A stretch of 12,289 nt of DNA from Clostridia bacterium (GTDB lineage Bacteria > Bacillota > Clostridia > Oscillospirales > CAG-382), in the NCBI GenBank assembly GCA_900754535.1, contig CAAEDF010000238.1:1-12289 (forward strand), read 5' to 3'. The position numbers were made by a program, and so were the translations under genes. Shown one piece after another: positions 1-6,520 of this stretch. Below the pieces are notes generated by a model, which saw only the letters and a program-made list of their open reading frames with translations, was not told the DNA's origin and ran no database searches. The number at the start of each line of letters is the position of its first letter. Within the stretch, counting starts at the first letter, position 1.

Positions 1-73
1 CCGCGATTCGTTGGCTGGAAAAGCATTGATATCATTGTAATTTCGACGCTTATAAAAGTCAAGATGTAAAATG

Positions 74-102
74 TTGAAAAATGTCGAACAATGATGTATA
101 AT
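74..102 (+). promoter_or_regulatory. Putative sigma-A promoter upstream of the permease remnant
   Basis: TTGAAA (74-79) and a perfect TATAAT (97-102) are separated by 17 bases. The predicted start of transcription is about 109. A Shine-Dalgarno-like TAGGAAA lies at 134-140, seven bases before an ATG at 148. The only thing downstream is a degraded permease fragment, so the site may be a leftover promoter. Confidence 0.5.
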
Positions 103-148
103 TATGTAAACTTGCCGAAAATGCAAATTAATGTAGGAAAGCGTATAA

Positions 149-382
149 TGTCATTCAAACAAAAAACGCTGCACCGAGGTTATGCTGCCTGCTGCGGTTA
201 CAGCCGCGTATGTGTTCCGCGAAAATCTTCTGCTTGCGGCCATCGGCGCCTGCGTGGGGCTTGTAATGGGCGTTTCCCTGCACATGTACGTAATGAGCCG
301 GATAAAGGCGGACGCAGTAAGCTTTGACGTGAACATCAAATTGCTTTCGCCCTTTTGCGTATCCATTTTGAAGGGTGGTTAA
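149..382 (+). pseudogene. C-terminal remnant of an FtsX-like ABC transporter permease
   Basis: The frame from about 176 to 382 encodes a segment (AAYVFRENLLLAAIGACVGL at its core) that reads like the last transmembrane region of large FtsX/MacB-family ABC permeases: the R-E-N before a Gly-rich membrane helix, then a His, and a conserved V-S-F stretch after it. Intact family members run to several hundred or more residues. Here only about 65 family-like codons remain. The frame closes upstream at a TAA (146-148) with no good start, and it stops at 380-382 before the usual final helix is complete. A different frame, ATG 148 to stop 327 (59 codons), has the promoter and Shine-Dalgarno sequence but crosses the remnant out of frame. 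That suggests a deletion or frameshift junction near 170-180. Family assignment is from recognised pattern only. Confidence 0.6.
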
Positions 383-395
383 AATTGTATATGTA

Positions 396-433
396 AAAAG
401 CCGGGTACGGACAACATCCGTACCCGGTTTTTT
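396..433. terminator. Bidirectional intrinsic terminator
   Basis: A perfect 11-bp stem (401-411 with 417-427) closes a 5-base loop. It is flanked by T6 on the plus side (428-433) and by an A run (396-399) that gives a T run on the minus strand. It lies 14 bases past the stop of the minus-strand dockerin gene and 18 bases past the plus-strand permease remnant, so it can end transcripts from both sides. Confidence 0.9.
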
Positions 434-446
434 GTGTTTTTGATTT

Positions 447-2342
447 TTAATATATCGTGCTGTAATAGTCGGTCATGACCTCGTCGAGAAAGAGTGCAAG
501 AGGGCAGAGGATGTTGCCTTCGGGGTCGTATGAGAGAATGGCTATGATATACGGATTTCCGTTGTGCTCATATACTATCCCGGCATCGTTGAACACCTCT
601 TCGGTCCAGCCGCTCTTGTGCGCTATGTCATAGCCCGGCTGAAGGACCTTGAGATAATTGTAAAGCGCGTTCCTGAAGTTGGAATCAAGCGTGCGCGAAA
701 CCTCGGTGTCTTTCTGGGAATAAAGATAGATCTCGTTCCAGATTATCGCAAGGTCTCTTGCGCATACGCTGGTCCAGTTTGAGGTTGTACGTGTGAGGTG
801 CAGATATTTTACGCCCAATGAATCAAGCCACTCGTTGTAGCCGTCGCGCCCGAACCGGTCCACAAGCATATAATAGCCGCAGTTGTCGCTTATGTGGATC
901 GTGCGGTAAAGTATCTCGCGCAAGGTGAATTTCGTCCCGAACGGCGAGTTTTGTATGGTGCCGGATTGGGGATAATAATGCTTTGCCTGATACTCCATCA
1001 GCTCGTCAAGCGAGCCGTTGCCGGCGTCTATCTGCATACAGGCATAAAGACAGTAGGCGGCTTTTACGACACATGCCGAATTTATCTCGCGGTCTATGTT
1101 ATAGCCAATCGTCGCCTGGGTGTTTATGTCAACGACATAAAACGCCAGATTTCCGTCCGCCTGCTCTATTTTTCGGTTCAGCTTTTCAAGCAGGCTTCCC
1201 GGTATGGTGTAATTCGTGTTGCCGAGATTGATCTTGCCGTTGTCCTCGGTGCTGCCCTTATCAAGCCTTATGGCGGCGTTCAGTGTTCCCGCCTCCAGCG
1301 GCTTTCCTATTGTTTCGCCGCATACGGAGCAGGTCATGGGTCTTTCAAGTGTTGCGGGCATATATTTATGCCCCGCCGGCGACCCCTTGGTCATCCCGCA
1401 GCGCTTGCAGGTCATCGGTTCGGTGCAGGTCGCAGGTATCAGGTCGTGACCGAGCGCGGGCGAAACAGCCTCTCCGCAGCGGATGCATTTGGCGGGGCTT
1501 GTGCAGGTCGCTTCCGTGCAAACCTCATGCGGGCATTCTATCGGCCTGTTGTTTATAAGGTCAAACAGCCCGTTGAGGATGTATTTTTTGATTTTCAGAC
1601 AATCCACGGCAGTGGGGCTGCCTGAGCGGTCGATCGATGCGGCGTGCAGTGCCGCTTCGGAAAAATCCGTTTGCCCGCCCAGCACATGACGTTTTGCAAG
1701 AAGATGATCGGGCGCCGTTATCTGCCCGTCGCCGGTCACATCTCCCATGACGACTACAGTGTATGTGTTTTTCCCTACAATAGCCGAATATCCCGTACCC
1801 ACATAGCTGCTCTCGTCGCCGGAAAGGCTGTTCCCGTCGGCATCAAATATCCCGCCGCAGGCATCTCCCAGAAGAGCGCAAAACGTGCTGACCTTCGTTT
1901 TGTCTGCCAGCCCGTACAAAAAACCGTCGCTGTATGAAAACGGCGTGTCATCTTCGTCGGGCTCAGGCTCAGGGTCCGGATCCGGATCCGGGTCGGGATC
2001 AGACGAAGTATCGTCGGATGAAGTATCGTCGGATGAAGTGTCGTCAGACGAAGTATCGTCAGACGAAGTATCGTCAGACGAAGTATCGTCGGACGAAGTG
2101 TCGTCAGAGGAGGTGTCGTCGGACGAGGTGCCGTCAGATGAGGTGTCGTTAGACGAGGTGTCGTCAGATGAAGTGTCGTCAGATGAAGTATCGTCGGATG
2201 AACAGTCACCGTAAACGGTACTTTCGGTTGAGGATATATCATCATCGGGCGTCAGTATGTCGCCGTCCGCATTCGCAAGTATGTTGGCCGCCGAAAATAC
2301 AAGAAAAACAATTAAAATAAATAAAGCCGCAATTTTTTTCAT
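447..2342 (-). CDS. Secreted dockerin protein with beta-lactamase-like/DD-peptidase-like domain and a Cys at the nucleophile position
   Basis: This 631-residue modular extracellular protein starts with a signal peptide (about 1-26, cleavage near A-N-A). A DDTSS-repeat linker (48-115) and a DP/EP run (115-126) follow. Next come a beta-type module (about 135-198) and a type I dockerin (199-260): G-D-V-T-G-D-G-Q-I is a good calcium loop, and the second, I-D-R-S-G-S, is degenerate. Residues 270-343 hold Cys-rich CxxC/GH repeats. The last part (about 383-631) is a class-A beta-lactamase-like fold with S485-D486-N487 and K576-S577-G578 at the expected spacing. The SxxK position reads C424-V-V-K427, so Cys (codon TGT) replaces the nucleophilic Ser. 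No Glu166-like omega loop is evident. The dockerin implies attachment to a cohesin scaffold outside the cell. It could be a thiol peptidase, a peptidoglycan-binding pseudoenzyme or a sequencing error. The Shine-Dalgarno GGAGAG lies about 12 bases upstream, after a consensus promoter. Confidence 0.9.
   Translation of the reverse strand: MKKIAALFILIVFLVFSAANILANADGDILTPDDDISSTESTVYGDCSSDDTSSDDTSSDDTSSNDTSSDGTSSDDTSSDDTSSDDTSSDDTSSDDTSSDDTSSDDTSSDDTSSDPDPDPDPDPEPEPDEDDTPFSYSDGFLYGLADKTKVSTFCALLGDACGGIFDADGNSLSGDESSYVGTGYSAIVGKNTYTVVVMGDVTGDGQITAPDHLLAKRHVLGGQTDFSEAALHAASIDRSGSPTAVDCLKIKKYILNGLFDLINNRPIECPHEVCTEATCTSPAKCIRCGEAVSPALGHDLIPATCTEPMTCKRCGMTKGSPAGHKYMPATLERPMTCSVCGETIGKPLEAGTLNAAIRLDKGSTEDNGKINLGNTNYTIPGSLLEKLNRKIEQADGNLAFYVVDINTQATIGYNIDREINSACVVKAAYCLYACMQIDAGNGSLDELMEYQAKHYYPQSGTIQNSPFGTKFTLREILYRTIHISDNCGYYMLVDRFGRDGYNEWLDSLGVKYLHLTRTTSNWTSVCARDLAIIWNEIYLYSQKDTEVSRTLDSNFRNALYNYLKVLQPGYDIAHKSGWTEEVFNDAGIVYEHNGNPYIIAILSYDPEGNILCPLALFLDEVMTDYYSTIY
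1998..2201 (-). repeat. 15-bp tandem repeat encoding DDTSS linker
   Basis: About 13-14 copies of a 15-base unit encode Asp-Asp-Thr-Ser-Ser, with N and G variants in two copies. Because the unit is a multiple of three, gain or loss of copies changes linker length without frameshift. On the opposite strand the repeat makes long false open frames (VSSDE and similar). Confidence 0.9.
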
Positions 2343-2427
2343 GTTTTAACCGCTCTCCTTTCCCGAACCGCTTCATTTTGCTTTTGAAATAACGAACGCC
2401 CGGCTGTTACCGGGACGGTGTCTGTTC

Positions 2428-2456
2428 ATTATAATACTTTAGCACAATTATGTCAA
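2428..2456 (-). promoter_or_regulatory. Consensus sigma-A promoter of the dockerin gene
   Basis: On the minus strand TTGACA (2451-2456) and TATAAT (2428-2433) are both perfect and 17 bases apart. Transcription should begin near 2421, giving an untranslated leader of about 78 bases. The leader holds a small hairpin, CCCGG/CCGGG (2399-2414). Confidence 0.85.
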
Positions 2457-2546
2457 GCGTATGCAATGTAATTATTGTATATGAAAAAAATAGCGCTCGC
2501 TTTTATTTGATTTTGCCTTTTGGTTTGACAATAAATAACAATTTTT

Positions 2547-2571
2547 GCCCAAAACGTATGCATTTTGGGGC
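2547..2571. repeat. Inverted repeat in the intergenic region
   Basis: GCCCAAAA (2547-2554) pairs with TTTTGGGGC (2563-2571) apart from one extra G. It lies between the rplL terminator and the divergent-looking A/T-rich stretch before the dockerin promoter. No T run follows on either strand, so it is not a convincing terminator; its role is unknown. The rest of 2457-2573 shows nothing recognisable. Confidence 0.35.
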
Positions 2572-2573
2572 AT

Positions 2574-2615
2574 AAAAAGACGGTACGACCGCCGGAGCGG
2601 AAACGTACCGTCTTT
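2574..2615 (-). terminator. Intrinsic terminator after rplL
   Basis: A 12-bp perfect stem (2576-2587 with 2604-2615) carries an inner CCGC/GCGG pairing. On the minus strand it runs into a T tract at 2578-2574. It lies about 45 bases beyond the rplL stop and closes the ribosomal operon before any rpoB. Confidence 0.9.
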
Positions 2616-2659
2616 AACAGCGTATAAACGACCGGCAGATGATCCTGTGTGCGGTAAAA

Positions 2660-3043
2660 TTACTTTATGGTAACAACCGCGCCGGCTGCCTCGATCTGAG
2701 CCTTGATCGCTTCGGCCTCTTCCTTGGAAACGCCGGTCTTTATGGGCTTCGGAGCGCCGACGACAAGATCCTTGGCCTCGCCGAGAGACAGACCCGTGAC
2801 GTCCTTGACTTCCTTTATGACCTTCAGCTTCTTGGCTTCCTCAAAGCTGGTGAGTTCTACGTCAAATTCGGTCTTCTCCTCAGCGGCGGGAGCTGCGGCG
2901 GCAGCACCGGGAGCTGCGGCTACGGCAACGGGAGCGGCGGAAACACCGAACTCCTCCTCCATAGCTTTTACAAGGTCGTTGAGCTCAAGAATGGAAAGCG
3001 TTTTTACAAGATCGATAATCTGTTGTGTCTTTTCGTTAGCCAT
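2660..3043 (-). CDS. rplL: 50S ribosomal protein L7/L12
   Basis: At 127 residues this is the normal size for the stalk protein that recruits translation factors to the ribosome. The N-terminal dimerisation helices (about 1-32, with I-L-E-L-N-D-L-V-K) lead into an Ala-rich hinge (about 33-52). The C-terminal factor-binding domain has the [11 protein letters not shown] motif and ends in V-V-T-I-K. A strong AGGAGG Shine-Dalgarno sequence precedes the ATG. The gene follows rplJ by 32 bases in the standard rplJ-rplL pair, whose products form the L10(L12)n stalk. Unlike in most bacteria, a terminator and an unrelated secreted-protein gene follow instead of rpoB. Confidence 0.98.
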   Translation of the reverse strand: MANEKTQQIIDLVKTLSILELNDLVKAMEEEFGVSAAPVAVAAAPGAAAAAPAAEEKTEFDVELTSFEEAKKLKVIKEVKDVTGLSLGEAKDLVVGAPKPIKTGVSKEEAEAIKAQIEAAGAVVTIK

Positions 3044-3075
3044 TTTAATGTAAACCTCCTGCTATAATAAAATTT

Positions 3076-3642
3076 TTAAGCTTCTGCCGGGGCATCCGCC
3101 TGAGCGGGTGCTTCCTCGGCGCTTTCGCCCGCATCTGCGGGAGCTGCTTCTCCGGATTTGTCGATAATCGCCTGAAGGGCATATACAAACCCGTAAAGCG
3201 AGGAGCGCATGGAGCCCATGAGACGTCCGATAAGGACCTCCCTGGGCGGGATCGCCGCAAGCTCCTCAACACCGGCCACGTCGAGAAGCTCGCCTTCCAC
3301 AAAGCCGGCCTTGATGGTGTAGTTTTCGTTTTTCTTGGCAAATTCGTTTATTATCCTTGCGGCCGCAACTGCATCGTCATTGCTGGTGGCAATGGCCGTC
3401 ATTCCGGACAGGACATCTTTAAGTCCCTCAAAGCCCACAATGTCGCAAGCCTTGGATATAAGCGTGTTCTTGATGACCGTGTATTCAACACCGGCCTTGC
3501 GCAGCTCGGCGCGCAGCGCGGTATCGTCTGCGACCGTGATTCCCTGATAATTTACGAGAACACCGGCTGCGGAGGACTTCATCCTTTCGGCGAGGTCCGC
3601 AACGATCTTTTGCTTTCCTTCCAATACCTTGGCGCTTGGCAT
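3076..3642 (-). CDS. rplJ: 50S ribosomal protein L10
   Basis: This 188-residue protein is the base of the ribosomal stalk: it binds 23S rRNA and carries the L7/L12 dimers. The N-terminal RNA-binding domain (about 1-130) contains the family stretches V-N-Y-Q-G-I-T-V and Y-T-V-I-K-N-T-L. The following helix (about 135-160) is the L12-binding region. The last 25 or so residues are an Ala/Glu/Pro-rich tail that makes it somewhat longer than typical L10 proteins (about 165-175). GGAGG lies nine bases before the ATG. It has its own promoter and a long leader, the expected site of autoregulation by the L10-L12 complex. Confidence 0.97.
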   Translation of the reverse strand: MPSAKVLEGKQKIVADLAERMKSSAAGVLVNYQGITVADDTALRAELRKAGVEYTVIKNTLISKACDIVGFEGLKDVLSGMTAIATSNDDAVAAARIINEFAKKNENYTIKAGFVEGELLDVAGVEELAAIPPREVLIGRLMGSMRSSLYGFVYALQAIIDKSGEAAPADAGESAEEAPAQADAPAEA

Positions 3643-3805
3643 CTGTTTTCACCTCCGTTGCTGATTGACAGAAAAATGCTCCCTCCGCCTTTGCGCGAGG
3701 GAGCATACATAAAGCTTTATACAGCCGCTGTGTGTTTTCCTCGGCAGGCGGATGACCCATTATGCACGTGTACGCGCACCTACTGTCTTTGGAATATTCA
3801 ACTAC
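3643..3805 (-). promoter_or_regulatory. Ribosomal protein L10 leader RNA
   Basis: The 163-base untranslated leader between the rplJ promoter and rplJ contains the segments I associate with Firmicutes L10 leaders: CCAAAGACAG then AGGTGCG, and further on CCTGCCGAGG. It ends in a terminator hairpin just before rplJ. In this family the L10(L12) complex binds the leader and lowers operon expression. The match is by recall of the conserved segments; a covariance-model search would settle the exact limits. Confidence 0.8.
3672..3706 (-). terminator. Attenuator terminator in the L10 leader
   Basis: A 10-bp perfect stem (3697-3706 with 3676-3685) and an 11-base loop are followed on the minus strand by a T5 run (3676-3672). 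It sits about 30 bases before the rplJ start, so it is placed to stop transcription before rplJL. This fits transcription attenuation control by L10. Confidence 0.8.
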
Positions 3806-3811
3806 CTGATT

Positions 3812-3840
3812 AGTATAACATACCGCAAGCGGTTTGTCAA
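3812..3840 (-). promoter_or_regulatory. Promoter of rplJ-rplL
   Basis: On the minus strand TTGACA (3835-3840) and TATACT (3812-3817) are 17 bases apart. It begins only 8 bases past the rplA stop, so rplJL can be transcribed separately from rplKA. A short inverted repeat, ACCGC/GCGGT (3822-3833), lies inside the spacer. Confidence 0.85.
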
Positions 3841-3847
3841 CAGTAAT

Positions 3848-4540
3848 TTATCCGAGCTTGGTGTGGTTTATCTTAAGACCCGGGCCCATAGTGGATGCAA
3901 TGACGCAGGATTTGATATACTGACCCTTCGCCGCCGCCGGCTTTGCCTTGATTATTGCGCCGAGCAGGGTGTCGAAGTTCTCCTGAAGCTTTTCGGGACC
4001 GAACGAGATCTTGCCGACGGGGCAGTGTATGATGTTCGTTTTGTCAAGCCTGTACTCTATCTTACCGGCTTTGGCGTCCGCAACGGCTTTTGCCACATCC
4101 ATGGTTACCGTGCCTGCCTTCGGGTTCGGCATGAGTCCCTTAGGACCGAGGATCTTACCGAGACGTCCGATGACGCCCATCATGTCGGGGGTGGCGATGA
4201 TGACGTCGAAATCAAACCAGTTTTCCTTCTGGATCTTTTCGGCAAGATCTTCCGCGCCCACATAGTCGCTTCCCGCCTCCTCGGCAGCCTTGGCCTTGTC
4301 GCCCTTTGCAAAAACAAGGGTGCGTACCTTCTTGCCGGTGCCGTTGGGAAGCACTACCGCGCCTCTTACCTGCTGGTCGGCGTGTCTGGAGTCAACGCCC
4401 AGACGAACATGGACTTCAACGGTCTCGTCAAATTTGGCCTTGGATATGCTGCAGGCAAGAGCCAGCGCCTCTCCCGTGTCATACAGCTTTGTCTTGTCTA
4501 TCTGCGCAACGGCCTGGTTGTAATTCTTTCCTCTTTTCAT
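3848..4540 (-). CDS. rplA: 50S ribosomal protein L1
   Basis: This 230-residue protein has the usual L1 length. L1 binds the mobile L1 stalk of 23S rRNA and helps release deacylated tRNA. It often also represses its own operon by binding mRNA. The family signature around [13 protein letters not shown] is intact in the central domain (about residues 128-140), preceded by [16 protein letters not shown] lies about ten bases before the ATG and overlaps the end of rplK, leaving a 15-base gap, so the two are tightly coupled. Confidence 0.98.
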   Translation of the reverse strand: MKRGKNYNQAVAQIDKTKLYDTGEALALACSISKAKFDETVEVHVRLGVDSRHADQQVRGAVVLPNGTGKKVRTLVFAKGDKAKAAEEAGSDYVGAEDLAEKIQKENWFDFDVIIATPDMMGVIGRLGKILGPKGLMPNPKAGTVTMDVAKAVADAKAGKIEYRLDKTNIIHCPVGKISFGPEKLQENFDTLLGAIIKAKPAAAKGQYIKSCVIASTMGPGLKINHTKLG

Positions 4541-4555
4541 TGTCCGGCTCCCTCC

Positions 4556-4981
4556 TTAATCAACGACTTCAACGCCCATGCTGCGCGCGGTGCCGGCTAT
4601 CATGCTCATTGCACTTTCGACAGAGGACGCGTTAAGGTCGGGCATTTTGGTCTCCGCGATCTTGCGGACCTGTTCGGTGGTTATTTTTGCAACCTTGGTC
4701 TTGTTGGGGACACCGGAGCCGCTCTCGATACCGCAGGCCTTCTTGATGAGGACGGCTGCGGGCGGCGTTTTGGTTATAAACGAGAACGAGTGATCGGCGT
4801 AAACGGTTATGACAACGGGGATTATCATACCGATGTCGTTCTTTGTACGCTCGTTGAATTCTTTGGTGAATACGGGGATGGCGACACCGTGCTGACCGAG
4901 CGCCGGTCCTATAGGCGGCTGCGGGGTAGCCTTTCCGGCGGGGATCTGAAGCTTGATGTAGCCAACTACTTTTTTAGCCAT
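4556..4981 (-). CDS. rplK: 50S ribosomal protein L11
   Basis: L11 forms the GTPase-associated centre with 23S rRNA and is needed for stringent-response sensing. The product is 141 residues with the start [10 protein letters not shown], the standard L11 length and N-terminus. An in-frame upstream codon at 5038 would add 19 residues with no family support. The chosen ATG has GGAGG nine bases before it. The Pro-rich N-terminal loop (residues 20-33, [13 protein letters not shown]) is intact. The segment after it, [10 protein letters not shown], differs from the common N-I-M-x-F-C-K-x-F-N form. Confidence 0.97.
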   Translation of the reverse strand: MAKKVVGYIKLQIPAGKATPQPPIGPALGQHGVAIPVFTKEFNERTKNDIGMIIPVVITVYADHSFSFITKTPPAAVLIKKACGIESGSGVPNKTKVAKITTEQVRKIAETKMPDLNASSVESAMSMIAGTARSMGVEVVD

Positions 4982-5016
4982 TTTGTCATACCTCCGAAAT
5001 GTGGTGAATTTTATTC

Positions 5017-5056
5017 GGGAGCATTCTCCCTCCCACAAGCCCGACTGCGCGCGGGC
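5017..5056 (-). other. Small hairpins between nusG and rplK
   Basis: The 80-base gap holds two stem-loops, GGGAG/CTCCC (5017-5030) and GCCCG/CGGGC (5039-5056), without T runs. They could be processing or translational-control structures, for example an L1 target site before rplKA, but I see no diagnostic L1-site match. Confidence 0.3.
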
Positions 5057-5061
5057 GGACG

Positions 5062-5592
5062 TCAGCTCTTATCGCTCAGCGATTTGACCTGAAACGGTTC
5101 AAGCTCTACCTTTGTTTCACGACCGAACAGTGAAGCGGTCACGCTTACCTTTTTCTTGTCCTCGGAAATTTCGTCAACGATACCTATGAAGCCCGAAAGC
5201 GGGCCGTCGCATATCTCGACGCTGTCTCCGACGGAGAAGTTGATCTCTATGACCCTTATTTCAACGCCCAGCGCCTCCACTTCCTCGTCGGTGAGCGGAA
5301 CGGGGCGCGACCCGGGTCCGACAAAGCCCGTGACACCCGTGGTGTTGCGCACGATGTGCCAGCTTTCGTCGTTCATGATCATTTTGATGAGGACGTAACT
5401 GGGGAAGAGCTTGCGCTCGATTTCCTTTTCTTTCTCCACGACCGTCTCGATCGGGATGCGAACGTCAAAAATCATGTTTTGAAGACCGCGGTTCTCGACT
5501 ATCTTTTCGATGTTGGATGCGACCTTGTTTTCATATCCCGAATAGGTATGGATGACATACCAGCGGGGAGTAGTCTCGTTCTGTAAGCTCAT
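5062..5592 (-). CDS. nusG: Transcription elongation factor NusG
   Basis: NusG binds RNA polymerase and modulates pausing, termination and transcription-translation coupling. The 176-residue product has an NGN domain (about 9-110: [14 protein letters not shown], then [10 protein letters not shown] and the G-V-T-G-F-V-G motif). A C-terminal KOW domain follows (about 120-172, [15 protein letters not shown]). The ATG at 5592 lies four bases after the secE stop and has only a weak Shine-Dalgarno sequence, so translation probably couples to secE. An in-frame TTG at 5616, inside secE, would give 184 residues and is the alternative start. Confidence 0.96.
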   Translation of the reverse strand: MSLQNETTPRWYVIHTYSGYENKVASNIEKIVENRGLQNMIFDVRIPIETVVEKEKEIERKLFPSYVLIKMIMNDESWHIVRNTTGVTGFVGPGSRPVPLTDEEVEALGVEIRVIEINFSVGDSVEICDGPLSGFIGIVDEISEDKKKVSVTASLFGRETKVELEPFQVKSLSDKS

Positions 5593-5596
5593 GACT

Positions 5597-5833
5597 TCAT
5601 GCCGGGATCGAAGCAAGCAGCTCGACTATTTTGTTGAAAGCAAAGTCCATAACGCCGATAACGACAGCGGTGGCGATAAGGCAGACCAGCACGACAAGGG
5701 TCTTTTTTATTGTGTCCTTGCGCGAGGTCCAGACGATCTTCTTGCGTTCGCTTTTGAGATCCTTCAGGAACTTGACGATACGGCCGGATTTCTTTTCCTT
5801 CACTTCGGCCGGAGCGTTCTTTTCGCCTGCCAT
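5597..5833 (-). CDS. secE: Preprotein translocase subunit SecE
   Basis: SecE is the small clamp subunit of the SecYEG protein channel. The 78-residue product has a charged N-terminus (about 1-20), the conserved amphipathic segment with K-S-E-R-K-K-I-V-W-T-S-R (about 27-38) and one membrane helix (about 44-64). This is the single-TM form typical of Gram-positive bacteria. GAGG lies about eight bases before the ATG. It lies 27 bases after rpmG and just before nusG, the usual order. Confidence 0.96.
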   Translation of the reverse strand: MAGEKNAPAEVKEKKSGRIVKFLKDLKSERKKIVWTSRKDTIKKTLVVLVCLIATAVVIGVMDFAFNKIVELLASIPA

Positions 5834-5860
5834 GACATTACCTCTTTTCTTTATGCGTTT

Positions 5861-6010
5861 TTATTTGCTTTCCTTGTGAAGAGTGTGCTTCCGGCAGAAT
5901 CTGCAGTATTTCTTCAGCTCAAGTCTGTCCGGGTCGTTCTTCTTGTTTTTAACGGTGTCATAGTTTCTCTGCTTGCATTCACCGCAGACCATGGTGATCT
6001 TAACTCTCAT
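5861..6010 (-). CDS. rpmG: 50S ribosomal protein L33, zinc-binding form
   Basis: The 49-residue L33 keeps four Cys (C9, C12, C36, C39) in two CxxC pairs, the zinc-ribbon (C+) form. The start M-R-V-K-I-T-M-V-C is typical; the longer in-frame extension to 6118 has no family support and crosses the predicted leader. GGAGG (6024-6028) is 13 bases upstream of the ATG, which is long. That motif lies inside a tiny upstream ORF that ends on the rpmG start codon. It is the first gene of the rpmG-secE-nusG-rplK-rplA transcript. Confidence 0.96.
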   Translation of the reverse strand: MRVKITMVCGECKQRNYDTVKNKKNDPDRLELKKYCRFCRKHTLHKESK

Positions 6011-6030
6011 TGTTTTATCGGCACCTCCAT
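6007..6030 (-). CDS. Possible 7-codon leader ORF overlapping rpmG start
   Basis: On the minus strand an ATG at 6030 opens M-E-V-P-I-K-Q followed by TGA. That TGA overlaps the rpmG ATG as ATGA. A strong GGGAGGT lies seven bases before it, better spaced than the rpmG Shine-Dalgarno sequence is for rpmG. It could deliver ribosomes to rpmG by coupling. Equally, the arrangement may be an accident of two purine-rich motifs. Confidence 0.35.
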   Translation of the reverse strand: MEVPIKQ

Positions 6031-6132
6031 TATTGTTACCTCCCTCTGCTCCGGGCGTCACGTCCGCGCGCCGGAGGAAATCGCAAACCGGCGTTTGGGC
6101 GCAAAAACAAAACCTCATGCAGAGGTAAAAAC

Positions 6133-6161
6133 AGTATATAGCATTTTTTTCCGTTTGTCAA
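6133..6161 (-). promoter_or_regulatory. Promoter of the rpmG-secE-nusG-rplKA operon
   Basis: On the minus strand TTGACA (6156-6161) and TATACT (6133-6138) are 17 bases apart, with an A/T-rich stretch upstream. Transcription should begin near 6126, about 116 bases before rpmG. Confidence 0.85.
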
Positions 6162-6363
6162 TATATTTTTTTCGTTTTTTCCGCCTCTTTTCGCGTTTGT
6201 CAACGCGCTTTTGCCGTTTCTTCCGGTTTAAATCGTCAAAGCGGCGGAAAGCCGGCGCAAAAATCCGGCAGGCAGAAGATAAATCGCCGCCGTCGGCAGG
6301 GAAGCGAGCGGAAAGCATTTACGGCTTGCTGCACCCGAATGATTGCGAAAATGCAAATAATAC
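6162..6363. other. Intergenic region between divergent promoters
   Basis: I see no gene here. The first part is T-rich on the plus strand. A short palindrome, GCGTT/AACGC (6199-6212 region), overlaps a second TTGACA on the minus strand that lacks a -10 partner. Several GCCGGC-type repeats (6250-6300) show no clear structure. Confidence 0.5.
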
Positions 6364-6392
6364 TTGACAAAAGTCGGGGGAAAATATATAAT
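6364..6392 (+). promoter_or_regulatory. Perfect consensus promoter of the leader/ABC cassette
   Basis: TTGACA (6364-6369) and TATAAT (6387-6392) match the sigma-A consensus exactly with a 17-base spacer. Transcription should begin near 6399, about 26 bases before the leader ORF. Such a strong promoter ahead of a terminator suggests that control is exerted after initiation. Confidence 0.9.
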
Positions 6393-6424
6393 AAAGACAT
6401 AAACATAAGATCGGAGAGAGGATT

Positions 6425-6520
6425 ATGACGGGATTGCTTTTCCGCACGGCGGGATCGTCCGGCTGCGCAATGCGCCTTCCTGTTCGGCATCCGCTCCTTT
6501 TGAGCGGCAAAGGCGCATGA
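6425..6520 (+). CDS. Putative leader peptide (31 aa) of an attenuator
   Basis: A 31-codon ORF (start M-T-G-L-L-F-R-T-A-G, end H-P-L-L-L-S-G-K-G-A) follows GGAGAGAGG (6413-6421), placed eight bases before the ATG. It lies directly after a perfect promoter. Its second half covers both arms of an antiterminator hairpin, and its TGA (6518-6520) lies in the left arm of a terminator. The peptide has no signal or membrane segment and no strong run of one amino acid; Leu pairs and a Leu triplet are the only bias. I infer a cis-acting leader peptide whose translation decides which hairpin forms, as in bmrB-bmrCD of Bacillus subtilis. It could also be an accidental frame inside a structured RNA. Confidence 0.6.
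   Translation: MTGLLFRTAGSSGCAMRLPVRHPLLLSGKGA

Noticed and set aside
894..1625. 243-codon plus-strand ORF
   Set aside because: Antisense to the beta-lactamase-like gene, with no Shine-Dalgarno sequence and no recognisable domain.
1885..2245. Long plus-strand and other-frame ORFs with VSSDE or TTLRPT repeats
   Set aside because: They are reading-frame shadows of the 15-bp DDTSS repeat; the signal peptide, dockerin and catalytic motifs are in the minus-strand frame.
2374..2376. Upstream ATG in the leader of the dockerin gene
   Set aside because: It has no Shine-Dalgarno sequence, and its frame runs out of phase into the gene.
3752..5092. 446-codon plus-strand ORF
   Set aside because: It lies antisense to rplA and rplK, has no family motifs or ribosome binding site, and arises from codon bias of those genes.
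5552..6367. 271-codon plus-strand ORF over secE and rpmG
   Set aside because: Antisense to two conserved genes and to their promoter; the tail is low-complexity sequence from A/T-rich DNA.
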